The notes under the pieces were generated by a model. It was given only the letters and a program-made list of their open reading frames with translations, had not been told where the DNA came from and made no database searches. DNA of 64,000 bases from an uncultured Clostridia bacterium (GTDB taxonomy: Bacteria > Bacillota > Clostridia > Oscillospirales > Ruminococcaceae), in the NCBI GenBank assembly GCA_947626165.1, contig CANQRG010000011.1, forward strand, positions 1-64,000, read 5' to 3'. A program made the translations under genes and the position numbers. Of the stretch, positions 1 to 11,162 are shown piece after piece (position 1 is the stretch's first letter; every line of letters begins with the position of its first letter).

Positions 1-44
1 CAAAAGGAGTTTTGTTTTCAATTCACCGCTTAAGCTCTTCTGAA

Positions 45-71
45 CCCCCGGTACAACCGGGGGTTTTCTTT
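45..71 (+). terminator. Intrinsic terminator
   Basis: A 7-bp GC-rich stem (CCCCCGG / CCGGGGG, 5-nt loop) is followed by TTTTCTTT. It would end a plus-strand transcript that enters from left of the window; that upstream gene is not visible. Confidence 0.75.
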
Positions 72-124
72 ATACAATAAAAAAAGCCAACCGCTTATTT
101 TCAAAACGATTGGCTTTATGTATG

Positions 125-168
125 AAAAAAGACACATAGATTTTTTACTTCTATGTGCCTTATTTTTT
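125..168. terminator. Bidirectional hairpin, CACATAGA type
   Basis: The stem CACATAGA / TCTATGTG is flanked by an A-run and a T-run, so it could stop transcription either way. A nearly identical hairpin lies at 16771-16811, so this terminator is a dispersed copy. A weaker AAAGCCAA / TTGGCTTT hairpin precedes it at about 81-117. Confidence 0.55.
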
Positions 169-264
169 CAGATATTTGGTTAGTGATAGCTCGAGTCCTT
201 ACAGTTCCGTAAATTTCCCCAAAACGATTGATGAAACTACCTTTTGAAATTTTATTCAAAAATG

Positions 265-294
265 CAAAAAAGCCCCGAAAATACGGGACTTTTC
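265..294 (-). terminator. Terminator of the tRNA cluster
   Basis: On the minus strand, GTCCCGT-loop-CGGGGC is followed by six T. It lies about 30 bases beyond the 3' end of tRNA-His and would end the minus-strand Gly-Arg-His tRNA transcript. Confidence 0.6.
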
Positions 295-322
295 ATAGGC
301 AATCGATTTTACTACCCTTTCA

Positions 323-400
323 TGGGGTGGGTGATGGGATTCGAACCCACGATCTTCAGGACCACAATCTGACGCGTTAACCAACTACGCTACACCCACC
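323..400 (-). tRNA. tRNA-His (anticodon GTG)
   Basis: Read on the minus strand, the gene folds as a cloverleaf with a 7-bp acceptor stem GTGGGTG/CACCCAC, an extra 5' G (G-1) facing C73 as expected for tRNA-His, anticodon loop TTGTGGT, a T-loop GTTCGAATC, and an encoded CCA end. It is the last gene of a three-tRNA cluster. Confidence 0.95.
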
Positions 401-512
401 GTATTTAATTTTAGTCAGTACTAACTGGAAAATCGCCTTGTGCAAACACTATTATAAACAACTTGAAAACTTTCCAAAGACGACAGAATATAAAACTTCA
501 TCGTTGCGTTGC

Positions 513-589
513 TGGCACGCCTTACTGGATTCGAACCAGTGACCTACTGCTTAGAAGGCAGTTGCTCTATCCAGCTGAGCTAAAGGCGC
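513..589 (-). tRNA. tRNA-Arg (anticodon TCT)
   Basis: The minus strand gives acceptor stem GCGCCTT/AAGGCGT, D-arm AGCTCAGCTGGATAGAGC, anticodon stem-loop CTGCC-TTCTAA-GCAG with anticodon TCT, T-loop GTTCGAATC and an encoded CCA. It reads AGA codons. It lies about 30 bases downstream of tRNA-Gly in the same cluster. Confidence 0.95.
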
Positions 590-618
590 ATACAAAAAAA
601 TTGCACCCGATGGTGCAT

Positions 619-692
619 TGGAGCGGGTGATGGGAATCGAACCCACACGACCAGCTTGGAAGGCTGGGATTCTACCATTGAACTACACCCGC
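619..692 (-). tRNA. tRNA-Gly (anticodon TCC)
   Basis: The minus strand gives acceptor stem GCGGGTG/CACCCGC, anticodon stem CCAGC/GCTGG with loop CTTCCAA (anticodon TCC), T-arm GTGGGTTCGATTCCCAT and encoded CCA. It reads GGA/GGG codons and is the first gene of the minus-strand cluster. Confidence 0.95.
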
Positions 693-843
693 ATACTGAA
701 TTTTATCTGTCTCAATTGACGAGTTATATTATATCATCAAAAAAAACAGTTGTCAACCCCTTTTTATAAAAAAATTAGAAATAGCAAAATTACTATTTCT
801 GATTTAAAAAATTAATCTATTTTTGTTTGTTTTATAACATAGA

Positions 844-1857
844 TTAAGTTTTCTGCTCACTATCTTTGTAACTAATATTTTGTATTTTCCGCTTTTTATA
901 AGATACCAAATACGCAGCTAAACCTATAACTGCAACCGATATAAACCAGTATAATCCATAATAGGATATAAAGTATGCTTTCTGGTAATGTCCGCTTAAA
1001 TTGTGATATTGAAGGAACTCAACCCTGCACTTACCAAAATAATCGCTCGTCATAAAAATTAAATCGCAAACAGTTAAAACTAATGACGTACTCAGAAGTA
1101 TTATTCCTGTCTTTTTAAGGCTGCGATTGCGCTTTGTGTCACTTTTGTGGCTTGTATGTCTGTTTGACTTTGTTTTCTTCTCAAAATAATTGATAACTTT
1201 TTCTCTGAATATAACACCTATTATACCAATATCCACCATAATAATGCTGAGTATAACAGCCAGACTATAATTGCCGTTGCTAATTGACGAGCCAAAAGCT
1301 ACAGATAGAATTACCAACGGAAGTCTTGCAGGAAGTACATATAAAAAATATGTTTTTTTGTCCATGGAGGTCAAAGGTGCCAAAAAAGAAAGCGCATCCT
1401 TCGGCATTGCAGGTATCAGGTATATAACAAAAAATATCAATGCAACCCTGTCAGGTTCCTGTAGAAACTTAAACCTCTTGAGATTTTTGGGGTTGACAAA
1501 TGCCTCAACAAGCGGATAACCTACAAGCCTTACCAATCCGTAAACTATGCCCATTCCAACGTATAATCCAATAAATGATAAAACACTGCCCCAAAAAGTC
1601 CCAAATAAAGCCCCTCCTACAATCTGGATAGGCGGAATTACAGGAAGTATTACCTGAAATGCCTGCAAACCTATATAAATTAATGTGCCAACTGTTTTCT
1701 TCGACTCAATGTATAGCTCCAGCCTCTCTCTTCCTTCAGGAGTCTGCAAGCTGTTTATCCAAGGCATTATCGCGATAGTTACTCCTACCATTAAAGCTAT
1801 TATAGCAATAAGTGCTATTAATTTTATTATCATTTTTTTGTTAAGTCTTTTACTCAT
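844..1857 (-). CDS. TVP38/TMEM64 (SNARE-associated, DedA-like) membrane protein
   Basis: A 337-residue integral membrane protein. The first 30 residues hold one hydrophobic segment; residues about 60-220 carry the SNARE-associated domain typical of TVP38/TMEM64 proteins, with the motif around 'PVIPPIQIVGGALFGTFWG' and a later 'YLIPAMPKDALSFLAP' loop. A basic stretch (residues about 222-250) separates this from two further C-terminal transmembrane segments, which is longer than the usual ~200-240-residue family member. Family members are thought to work in lipid scrambling or membrane homeostasis; no substrate can be assigned here. It starts with a GGGA Shine-Dalgarno and follows the next upstream membrane protein by 12 bases, so the two are probably co-transcribed. 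Confidence 0.8.
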   Translation of the reverse strand: MSKRLNKKMIIKLIALIAIIALMVGVTIAIMPWINSLQTPEGRERLELYIESKKTVGTLIYIGLQAFQVILPVIPPIQIVGGALFGTFWGSVLSFIGLYVGMGIVYGLVRLVGYPLVEAFVNPKNLKRFKFLQEPDRVALIFFVIYLIPAMPKDALSFLAPLTSMDKKTYFLYVLPARLPLVILSVAFGSSISNGNYSLAVILSIIMVDIGIIGVIFREKVINYFEKKTKSNRHTSHKSDTKRNRSLKKTGIILLSTSLVLTVCDLIFMTSDYFGKCRVEFLQYHNLSGHYQKAYFISYYGLYWFISVAVIGLAAYLVSYKKRKIQNISYKDSEQKT

Positions 1858-1869
1858 ATGTTGAATCCC

Positions 1870-2418
1870 TTATATCTTTTGTAAAATTTTCTTTCTGAAC
1901 CATTTGACGTATAAATCTTTAAGTCTCGAGACAGCAACATCGTATAAAATAAATACAACATTTGTCAAGCCTAATAATATAAAAGCGCCGTACTTTCCCC
2001 ACTCGCCTGCTTCCTCTGCTAAGTCAGAGCCGGCAACTACTCTGATAATGATTTGATAATATATAACTATCATTGTATTGTAAATTACCAGCTTAATGAG
2101 CCATTCAATAATTCTGTTTCTTACTTTTTCTATAGGCACTTTAATTAGAGGGTAATACCCTAAAAACATTATATATAAAAGTCCCGCTTCCCTATCTGGC
2201 GTTATGAATAAACACAAAACCGCAACCGAAACGTAAGTGAAAAACGCCCATCTTGCATTAATCTCAACGTAAACAATAAGAAGAATTGCCCCTGTAAGCG
2301 CAGGTATTAAGTAGACCAAAAAGGGCATAAACCCCGTCAAAAACATAAGAGAAAGCGAAAGTGCAGAAATTATTCCGCCAAGCGAAACCTTATAGCTGAC
2401 CTTTTTCACTTTCCTCAT
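1870..2418 (-). CDS. Multi-pass membrane protein of unknown function
   Basis: A 182-residue protein with about five hydrophobic segments (residues about 12-30, 33-52, 57-73, 78-98, 108-128, 142-165) and basic ends. The overall look, small, hydrophobic, with short polar loops, resembles S-components of ECF vitamin transporters, but I see no decisive motif, so this is only a possibility. It probably forms an operon with the TVP38-like gene 12 bases downstream. The start is uncertain: a GGAG lies almost on top of the ATG at 2418, and a GTG a few codons inside is an alternative. Confidence 0.65.
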   Translation of the reverse strand: MRKVKKVSYKVSLGGIISALSLSLMFLTGFMPFLVYLIPALTGAILLIVYVEINARWAFFTYVSVAVLCLFITPDREAGLLYIMFLGYYPLIKVPIEKVRNRIIEWLIKLVIYNTMIVIYYQIIIRVVAGSDLAEEAGEWGKYGAFILLGLTNVVFILYDVAVSRLKDLYVKWFRKKILQKI

Positions 2419-2458
2419 CTCCGTTAATTTTACTATAGTATAACATATATTTCAAATC

Positions 2459-2602
2459 ACCGCAAGGCAACCGGCGAGCCGCCGGTGGCACTGCCGCCTA
2501 TGGATAATATGATAAATGTAATAGTTAGTGCAACGGCGGGCTTTACTTTGTAAAAAAGTATGCTAAACAAAAATTATTGGCGAGCCGGCAACGGTGACGT
2601 TA
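2459..2602. repeat. Dispersed GC-rich intergenic repeat, copy 1
   Basis: An intergenic stretch containing GGCGAGCCGCCGGTGGCA, then CTGCCGCCTATG, an AT-rich centre, GTGCAACGGCGGGCTT, and at 2587-2602 the terminal block GGCAACGGTGACGTTA. The same blocks recur at 5802-5817 (inverted), 8671-8786, 27975-28080 and 52455-52535. The blocks contain short inverted repeats, so the element could fold in RNA. It lies between uvrA and the membrane-protein pair. Confidence 0.7.
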
Positions 2603-2687
2603 AATCTTCTGCTGCCTTTGGGAATATTGATTAATGTTTATCTTTTGATAAACGACAGGCTTTTTTCTTGCATTTGGCTTCTTATAT

Positions 2688-5519
2688 CTATAAGCTCAAG
2701 CATTTCTTCAGGTAAATTCCAGTATAGGATTTCTCATTCTCAGCGATCTGCTCGGGAGTTCCGCAGGCAACGACCATTCCGCCGCCTTCTCCCCCCTCAG
2801 GACCGAGATCAATAATATGATCGGCGGTCTTGATAACGTCAAGATTATGCTCTATTATCAAAACTGTGTTGCCCGAATCAACCAGCTTCTGCAAAACCTC
2901 AATCAGTTTATGAACATCAGCTGTGTGAAGTCCTGTTGTAGGCTCGTCAAGAATGTATATGGTCTTTCCGGTTGAACGCTTGGAAAGCTCGGTTGCAAGT
3001 TTGACCCTCTGCGCCTCACCGCCCGAAAGAGTGGTTGCTGGCTGACCTATCTTTACATATCCCAAACCAACGTCAAAGAGCGTCTGGAGCTTTCTCTGTA
3101 TCTTGGGAATGTTCTTGAAAAACTCTACTCCCTCCTCTACAGTCATCTCCAAAACGTCATAAATGCTCTTGCCTTTATATTTTATTTCCAAAGTCTCACG
3201 ATTATATCTCCTTCCCTTGCAAACCTCACATGGCACATATACATCAGGCAGAAAGTGCATTTCAATTTTAAGTATTCCGTCTCCCTCGCAGGCTTCGCAT
3301 CTTCCTCCCCTGACGTTGAAAGAAAACCTGCCTGCATTATAACCTTTCATCTTTGCATCATTGGTGTTGGCGAAAAGTTCACGAATATCGGTAAACACGC
3401 CTGTGTATGTCGCAGGGTTTGAACGCGGCGTTCTGCCTATTGGAGACTGGTCAATATTAATAACCTTGTCGAGATTCCCAAGCCCTCTCATTTCGCCAAA
3501 TTTTCCCGACCTTATCCTTGCTCTGTTCAACTTTCCTGCAAGCTCCTTGTAGATTACTTCATTCACAAGAGAGCTTTTCCCGCTGCCCGAAACGCCCGTA
3601 ACACAGGTAAAAGTACCCAACGGTATACTAACATCGATTTTTTTCAGGTTATTCTGCTCAGCGCCGATAATATCAAGATTAAGACCGTTGCCCTTTCGCC
3701 TTTTTTCAGGAACAGCAATTTTCTTAGCACCGCTTAAATACTGTCCCGTTATCGACTTTTTGCACTTCTTTATCTTATCTACTGTTCCTGCGCAGACTAT
3801 CTCACCGCCGTGTATTCCTGCTCCCGGACCTATGTCAACAATATAATCCGCATTATACATAGTGTCCTCGTCGTGTTCAACGACTATTAGAGTATTGCCC
3901 AAATCACGAAGCCTTTTCAGCGTTGCGATAAGTTTGTCATTATCCCTCTGGTGCAAGCCTATTGAAGGCTCGTCGAGAATATAAAGCACGCCCACCAAAG
4001 ATGAGCCAATTTGTGTTGCAAGCCTTATTCTTTGGCTTTCTCCGCCCGAAAGCGTACCGCTGGAACGCGATAATGTCAGATACTCAAGACCTACGCTTTG
4101 CAAAAATCCCAGACGCTCGTTTATCTCCTTAATAATTCGCCCTCCGATAAGCTCCTCACGCTTGGTCAGCTTTAGATTTTTAAAGAAATCAAGAGCCTTT
4201 GTAACCGACATATGCGTAAGCTCGCTTATATTTATTCCGCCTATCGTCACGCTCAGACTTTCCTTTTTAAGTCTTTCTCCGTGGCAGACAGGACATTCCT
4301 CATCGCTCATACAAGCCTCGATATCGTGCTTTGAATAATCGCTTGTGCTTTCCTTATATCTGCGCTCGAGGTTATTTATAATCCCCTCAAACTCACCGCT
4401 GTACTTTCCACTCCAGCCTGTTTTGGAAATTCTCTCATATTCAAGAACCTGCCCCATAGTACCGTACAGAAATATATCTATTGCGTCCTTGTCAAGCTCC
4501 TTTACAGGCACATCAAGCGGAATACCGTACTTCTTTGAGATAGCACGGTATGTAGTCATAGCAAACGACGACTCGTCAAGAGAGTTCCAGCCGCTTGCCT
4601 TTATTGCGCCCTGCAAAATTGATAGATCCTTATTCGGGATAATAAGCTCAGGGTCAATTTTCTGAAATACACCCAGTCCTGTGCAATGCTCACACGCACC
4701 GAACGGATTATTGAATGAAAACATTCTGGGGGTAAGCTCTTCAATAGAAATATTATGCTCAGGGCAGGAATAATTCTGCGAGAACATCATTTCCTCGCCG
4801 TCGATAACGTCAACGGTAACTATACCGCCCGTAAGCTGTGAAACCGTTTCAATACTGTCTGTAAGCCTTGACTTTATTGACGGCTTTACAACAAGCCTGT
4901 CGACAACAATTTCAATAGTATGCTTTTTATTTTTCTCAATGCTTATTTTTTCGGAGAGGTCATAGGTTATACCGTCAATTCTAACTCTTACATAACCCGA
5001 CTTTTTAGCACTTTCCAGTTCTTTGACGTGCTCGCCCTTTCTGCCTCTTACAATAGGCGCAAGAAGCTGAATTTTAGTACCCTCGTCAAGCTCGAGAATT
5101 TTATCAACAATCTGGTCTACAGTCTGCTGTCTGATTTCCTTACCGCAAACAGGGCAATGAGGAATTCCTATTCTAGCATACAAAAGACGCAGATAGTCAT
5201 AAACTTCGGTTACAGTACCGACAGTCGAACGAGGATTTTTTGAAGTAGTCTTCTGGTCAATAGATATAGCAGGCGAAAGTCCTGTGATAGAATCAACGTC
5301 TGGCTTTTCCATCTGACCCAAAAACTGCCTTGCATAAGACGAAAGCGACTCCATATACCGTCTCTGACCGTCGGCAAAAATGGTATCAAAAGCAAGCGAA
5401 GACTTTCCCGAACCAGAAAGTCCAGTCATAACAATCAGCTTGTCTCTGGGCAGAGTTACGTCGATATTTTTAAGATTATGCTCTCTTGCACCCTTAATTA
5501 CAATTTGATTTTTTTGCAT
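2688..5519 (-). CDS. uvrA: Excinuclease ABC subunit A (UvrA)
   Basis: Full-length (943 residues) UvrA, the damage-recognition ATPase of nucleotide excision repair. Two ABC modules are visible: Walker A GLSGSGKS at 33-40 and GVSGSGKSS near 640; ABC signatures LSGGESQRI near 490 and LSGGEAQRV near 830. Zinc-binding cysteine pairs occur at CPVC (122-125), CEHC (276-279), CPVC near 410, and CEAC/CEVC near 740-765. It is the last gene of a radC-uvrB-uvrA minus-strand operon, but about 290 bases of repeat-rich DNA lie between uvrB and uvrA, so it may also have its own promoter. The start ATG has an AAAGGAAG site about 12 bases upstream. Confidence 0.97.
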   Translation of the reverse strand: MQKNQIVIKGAREHNLKNIDVTLPRDKLIVMTGLSGSGKSSLAFDTIFADGQRRYMESLSSYARQFLGQMEKPDVDSITGLSPAISIDQKTTSKNPRSTVGTVTEVYDYLRLLYARIGIPHCPVCGKEIRQQTVDQIVDKILELDEGTKIQLLAPIVRGRKGEHVKELESAKKSGYVRVRIDGITYDLSEKISIEKNKKHTIEIVVDRLVVKPSIKSRLTDSIETVSQLTGGIVTVDVIDGEEMMFSQNYSCPEHNISIEELTPRMFSFNNPFGACEHCTGLGVFQKIDPELIIPNKDLSILQGAIKASGWNSLDESSFAMTTYRAISKKYGIPLDVPVKELDKDAIDIFLYGTMGQVLEYERISKTGWSGKYSGEFEGIINNLERRYKESTSDYSKHDIEACMSDEECPVCHGERLKKESLSVTIGGINISELTHMSVTKALDFFKNLKLTKREELIGGRIIKEINERLGFLQSVGLEYLTLSRSSGTLSGGESQRIRLATQIGSSLVGVLYILDEPSIGLHQRDNDKLIATLKRLRDLGNTLIVVEHDEDTMYNADYIVDIGPGAGIHGGEIVCAGTVDKIKKCKKSITGQYLSGAKKIAVPEKRRKGNGLNLDIIGAEQNNLKKIDVSIPLGTFTCVTGVSGSGKSSLVNEVIYKELAGKLNRARIRSGKFGEMRGLGNLDKVINIDQSPIGRTPRSNPATYTGVFTDIRELFANTNDAKMKGYNAGRFSFNVRGGRCEACEGDGILKIEMHFLPDVYVPCEVCKGRRYNRETLEIKYKGKSIYDVLEMTVEEGVEFFKNIPKIQRKLQTLFDVGLGYVKIGQPATTLSGGEAQRVKLATELSKRSTGKTIYILDEPTTGLHTADVHKLIEVLQKLVDSGNTVLIIEHNLDVIKTADHIIDLGPEGGEGGGMVVACGTPEQIAENEKSYTGIYLKKCLSL

Positions 5520-5544
5520 AGATTTATAACTTCCTTTTCCCTAT

Positions 5545-5806
5545 ATTAGATGCTAGACACCAGAGACAAGATGCAAGAATTTATCTATACAGCTAAGTTC
5601 TAAAAAGAATTATCTTGTTTCTTGCCTCAACTTTTAGATGCCAGATACTAGAAGCAAGATGTTACACATTGAACTTTGTAAAAAAATAATTTCTTGCTTC
5701 TTGCCTCTAAGCTTCTTGCTTCTTATAGCCCAAAGGCGGCAAAGGATGCAACATCACCGTTGCTCTTGTTTCTTGCTTCTAAATCTCTTGCCTCTAACAG
5801 GTAACG

Positions 5807-5817
<11 letters not shown>
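5545..5817. repeat. 7-bp tandem repeat tracts plus inverted copy of the GGCAACGGTGACGTTA block
   Basis: The uvrB-uvrA gap is filled with tracts such as TTCTTGCTTCTTGCCTCTA, which are imperfect 7-mers of the AGAAGCA/AGAGGCA type, and with CAAGATGCAAGA and AGATGCTAGA variants. The end at 5802-5817 is TAACGTCACCGTTGCC, the reverse complement of the repeat block seen at 2587-2602 and 8771-8786. This block provides the last codons and stop of uvrB. I see no gene here. Confidence 0.7.
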
Positions 5818-7774
<1,957 letters not shown>

Positions 7775-7804
7775 AATACTCAAAACCTTTTAATATTCGC
7801 AATG

Positions 7805-8488
7805 TTAATCTAAAAACGGAATTAGCCCTATCTCTTTAAATGAAAGCACCCCGTCCTTGCCGACTATAATATGGTCGAGAATGTCTATATCGAGTGCTTT
7901 AAGGCTCGACCTTAGCTTTCTTGTTATGACCTTATCTGCGTCAGAAGGACTGCATAAAGCGTCAGGATGATTGTGAGCTATGATAATATTTGTACTGTTT
8001 GCTTTAAACGCAGCCTCCGCTATCTGCCTTGCAGAAATTGACGCTGATTTATTTGTGCCTTTTGCAACGGTAGTGCAAGATATGACGTTTAAACCGTTAT
8101 CCAAACAGCAAACCTTAAACTCCTCATTTGTAAGCCCGATAAATGAAACCGAAAAATATTTTCTTACTCTCTCGATAGTATTTAAGCACTTATTATCGTC
8201 TGTTTCGCTTGTGTAGAACCTCAGTATCTGAGGTATCATTTTTATAAGCGTTGCTGAATTTTCTGTAATGCCGTCAATGCTTACCAGAGCCTCAAACGGA
8301 GCATCAAAAACAGCAGATATAGACCCAAATGTGTCAATAAGCTTGTGCGCGATTAGGTTTGTGTTTCTTCTGGGAATACTGTATGTCAACAACAGCTCAA
8401 GTACCTCGTGTGGTTCAAAACTTTCCAGACCCATTTTGAGAAATCTCTCTTTCATTCTAAGTCTGTGACCTGTGTGCGGTGCGTCCAT
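7805..8488 (-). CDS. radC: RadC-family JAB/MPN domain protein
   Basis: A 227-residue RadC homologue from the ATG at 8488, chosen because AGAAGGGAAG lies 11 bases before it; a longer reading from ATG 8524 adds 12 residues without a good ribosome site. A helix-hairpin-helix-like region (VSIDGITENSATLIK) precedes the JAB metalloprotease-like motif HNHPDALCSPSDAD, whose His/Asp residues would bind metal. The cellular role of RadC proteins is unsettled; the old repair link in E. coli was not upheld. Here it heads an operon with uvrB and uvrA behind a perfect SOS-type box, which does place it in the DNA-damage response of this organism. Confidence 0.9.
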   Translation of the reverse strand: MDAPHTGHRLRMKERFLKMGLESFEPHEVLELLLTYSIPRRNTNLIAHKLIDTFGSISAVFDAPFEALVSIDGITENSATLIKMIPQILRFYTSETDDNKCLNTIERVRKYFSVSFIGLTNEEFKVCCLDNGLNVISCTTVAKGTNKSASISARQIAEAAFKANSTNIIIAHNHPDALCSPSDADKVITRKLRSSLKALDIDILDHIIVGKDGVLSFKEIGLIPFLD

Positions 8489-8540
8489 AATTATGTCAAC
8501 TTCCCTTCTGATGTTAAAAGGCATACATTATTCGTTATGT

Positions 8541-8586
8541 GAACTTATGTTCTTTTTATTATACTATATTATTTTGTGAAAGTAAA
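8541..8586 (-). promoter_or_regulatory. SOS box and promoter of radC-uvrB-uvrA
   Basis: The sequence GAACTTATGTTC at 8541-8552 fits the Gram-positive LexA consensus GAAC-N4-GTTC exactly. It lies directly downstream of a minus-strand TATAAT (8558-8563), in the start region where a repressor would block transcription. The same 12 bases occur upstream of dinB (60628-60639). The -35 is weak (about 8581-8586). Confidence 0.75.
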
Positions 8587-8615
8587 GTGCATTTTATTAA
8601 AAAGTATGCTATACT

Positions 8616-8786
8616 TACTAGAAGCAAGAAGCAAGAGGCAAGAGGCAAGAAGCAAGAAGCAAGAAGCAAGAGCGGCGAGCCGCCGCTGGCATTTCCGCCT
8701 TTGAGAAATTTGTAAATTGTTAAAGTTTACAAAACGGCGGGCAACACCTAGTATCAAGAGGCAAGAGGCAGGCAACGGTGACGTTG
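8616..8786. repeat. Tandem 7-mer tract and GC-rich repeat, copy 2
   Basis: At 8619-8670 there are about seven tandem AGAAGCA/AGAGGCA units. These lead into GGCGAGCCGCCGCTGGCA, TTTCCGCCTTTG, an AT-rich centre with two TTGTAAA-like arms, AACGGCGGGCAA, a further AGAGGCA run and the end block GGCAACGGTGACGTTG (8771-8786). The gap between radC and the pseudouridine synthase is otherwise empty; open frames here code only for repeated Leu/Ala/Ser strings and are not genes. Confidence 0.75.
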
Positions 8787-8880
8787 CGTACCTACTTAAG
8801 ATAGTTTGTAAATTTTTGTAGTTTGTATAACAGCAGTTCGTAATTTGCAAAAAAACAGCTATAAAAACGAAAGGATTATT

Positions 8881-9828
8881 ATGAAAACTTTTATTATAAA
8901 CAAAAACGATTCAGGTCAAAGACTTGACAAGTTTATTGCCAAGTCAGTTAAAAATCTCCCTAAAAACCTGATGTACAAATACATTCGCCTGAAGCGTATT
9001 AAAATAAACGGCAAACGATGTGAGATATCAATCCGGCTGAACGTCGGAGACGAAATACAGCTTTACATAAACGACGAGTTTTTTGAAACCCCGAAAGACA
9101 ACAGCTTTATGAGTGTTTCCCCCAATATTGACGTTATCTACGAGGACGAAAATATTATTCTTGTTGACAAGCCGTCGGGACTTGTTGTTCACGAGGACGC
9201 CGACAACAGCATTGACACGCTTATAAACCGCATAAAGCGATATCTCTATGATAAAAAAGAGTATGACCCTAACAACGAGCTTTCCTTCACACCTGCTTTA
9301 TGCAACAGGCTGGACAGAAACACTTCGGGAATAGTTATATGTGCAAAAAACGCCGAAAGCCTAAGAGTATTGAATGAGAAAATCAAGAACCGCGAACTGC
9401 ACAAGTATTATTTATGCGTATGCTTAGGTATAATAGACAAAAAACAAGACACCTTGAAAAACTACCTCTTTAAAGATGAAAAAAGCAAGACCGTTCATAT
9501 TGAAAATACAAAAAAGCCTTGCAACAAACAAATTCTTACTAAATATAAAGTTTTAAAGGAAAAGAATAATTTATCTCTTATTGAAATAGATTTATTAACA
9601 GGACGAACCCATCAGATAAGAGCGCATATGGCTTATATCGGTCACCCTCTGCTCGGCGACGGAAAATACGGTATAAATAAGGTGAATAGAAAATACTTGG
9701 TTACTGCTCAGGCTCTTTGCGCTTACCGTCTTGCTTTCGACTTTAAAACCAACGCAGGCATTCTTGAATACCTAAATAGTAAATCATTTGAAGCAAAAGA
9801 ACCTTGGTTTGTAAGAAAATTTTTTTGA
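8881..9828 (+). CDS. RluA/RluD-family RNA pseudouridine synthase
   Basis: A 315-residue enzyme that isomerises specific uridines in RNA to pseudouridine. An N-terminal S4 RNA-binding domain (residues about 9-60, RLDKFIAKSV...RLKRIKINGKR) is followed by the catalytic domain with the HRLD-type motif CNRLDRNTSG; its Asp is the catalytic residue. The C-terminal motif TGRTHQIRAHMAYIGHPLLGD is also typical. The ATG at 8881 is preferred over one at 8845 because AAAGGA lies 6-9 bases before it. The exact target (23S rRNA or other) cannot be read from sequence. Confidence 0.93.
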   Translation: MKTFIINKNDSGQRLDKFIAKSVKNLPKNLMYKYIRLKRIKINGKRCEISIRLNVGDEIQLYINDEFFETPKDNSFMSVSPNIDVIYEDENIILVDKPSGLVVHEDADNSIDTLINRIKRYLYDKKEYDPNNELSFTPALCNRLDRNTSGIVICAKNAESLRVLNEKIKNRELHKYYLCVCLGIIDKKQDTLKNYLFKDEKSKTVHIENTKKPCNKQILTKYKVLKEKNNLSLIEIDLLTGRTHQIRAHMAYIGHPLLGDGKYGINKVNRKYLVTAQALCAYRLAFDFKTNAGILEYLNSKSFEAKEPWFVRKFF

Positions 9829-9914
9829 TTTTTTTAAAGTTGTATTACTTGATTTTTTGTCGAATTTTTGGTATAATAATCGTTAATTTAGAGTTTTAGA
9901 ATGGAGGTCAATGT

Positions 9915-10760
9915 ATGAAAGGAGATTTACACTGTCATACAACCTTATCAGACGGTTCTCTTGGCATTGAGGAAATTATAGTTCAGGCTAAGAGAACTAA
10001 CATAGACGTTCTTTCCATAACGGATCACGACACGCTTTCTTCCTACAACAGGGCGGCTGTTCTGGGCGACAGATACGGGGTCAAAATAATTTCCGGCGTC
10101 GAGCTTTCCGCTTGGGACGAGGAAAGGAACTGCAAGGTACATATTCTCTGCTACGCCCCTCAAAAGCCAGACAGGCTTGAAGGACTTTGTCTAAAATCCT
10201 GCGAGATAAGAAAATCCTGCTCAAAGGATATGATAGAAAAGGTAAAAGAGCTTTACCCCATTTCGACCGAATCGGTTACTAAGTATGCAAAAAGCAGTAA
10301 GAGCATTTATAAACAGCACATAATGAGAGCTTTAGTCAACTACGGATACGCCGTTGACCTTTACGGAGAATTGTCAGACAGATTGTTTACCAAAAACGGC
10401 GAAGGCTCTATTCTTGTTACCAGAAGATACCCCAGCGTGGATTTCGTTCTTGATTTAATTCACTCGGCACGAGGCGTTGCTGTTCTCGCCCACCCCTGTA
10501 TGTTTGACAACATTGAGCTTTGCAAACAATTAGCCGAGAAAAATAAGCTGGACGGCATTGAAGTCTATCACTATTCCGCTGACGAAAATGCTCAGAAATT
10601 ACTTTTAAATATAGCTAAAGAACACGACCTGATAGTTACCGGCGGTTCGGACTTTCACGGCTTGTATAATGCTGTACCCACTCATATCGGCAGCAGAACA
10701 ACCGATGAGGAAAATTTGAATAAGCTTTATGAGTTGATTTCTGTAAATTCGCAAAAGTAA
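9915..10760 (+). CDS. PHP-domain phosphoesterase
   Basis: A 281-residue PHP-domain protein. Metal-binding motifs are in order: DLHCHTTLSDG (residues 4-14), ITDHDTLSSY (about 35-44), VLAHP (about 193-197) and GSDFHG (about 243-248). Family members hydrolyse phosphoester bonds, several acting on nucleoside 3',5'-bisphosphates or short oligonucleotides; which substrate applies here is not clear. pAp is a by-product of PAPS use, so a link with the sulfotransferase operon at 35 kb is possible but unproven. A GGAGG lies 8 bases before the ATG. Confidence 0.9.
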   Translation: MKGDLHCHTTLSDGSLGIEEIIVQAKRTNIDVLSITDHDTLSSYNRAAVLGDRYGVKIISGVELSAWDEERNCKVHILCYAPQKPDRLEGLCLKSCEIRKSCSKDMIEKVKELYPISTESVTKYAKSSKSIYKQHIMRALVNYGYAVDLYGELSDRLFTKNGEGSILVTRRYPSVDFVLDLIHSARGVAVLAHPCMFDNIELCKQLAEKNKLDGIEVYHYSADENAQKLLLNIAKEHDLIVTGGSDFHGLYNAVPTHIGSRTTDEENLNKLYELISVNSQK

Positions 10761-10766
10761 ACATTT

Positions 10767-10988
10767 TCAGTTTTGTTCATCATGTGCAAATTTCATCAGA
10801 GCATTGCATTTATCCTGCATTTTAAATGTTTCTTCCATTAAAATTACAAATACATTTAATATATTTTCATCATATAAAGCGGATTCACAAAATGATGTAA
10901 GAACTGTTGATAAACCAACTAATGTGTCAGATTCATATTTAATGTCCTCTATATCAGTTACTATTTTTTGTGTAATTGTTTTACCCAT
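10767..10988 (-). CDS. Small hypothetical protein
   Basis: A 73-residue acidic, helix-rich protein ending just after the convergent PHP gene. The ATG at 10988 is chosen because AAGGGAAG lies about 8 bases upstream; a longer frame to 11099 has no ribosome site and AT-rich non-coding character. No family is recognised. It faces the ribbon-helix-helix array at 11163, with about 170 bases of AT-rich DNA between. Confidence 0.6.
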   Translation of the reverse strand: MGKTITQKIVTDIEDIKYESDTLVGLSTVLTSFCESALYDENILNVFVILMEETFKMQDKCNALMKFAHDEQN

Positions 10989-11162
10989 TGATGTCACTTC
11001 CCTTTTGTTTAGTATGTTAATATTATATAATCTCGTGATTATTTGTGCAATAGGCAAAATAAATAAATATATTGCATTTATTCTTTTGTTTATTGACAAA
11101 AGTGTACAAATGTAATATATTTTTATTAAGAATATAAGAGTTTAATAGAAAGTGGGATAAAA

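Noticed and set aside
8569-8850. A minus-strand frame of 93 codons between radC and the pseudouridine synthase
   Set aside because: It runs through the 7-mer repeats and codes for ASCLLLLASC-type strings; no ribosome site, and the other strand and other repeat copies give similar frames.
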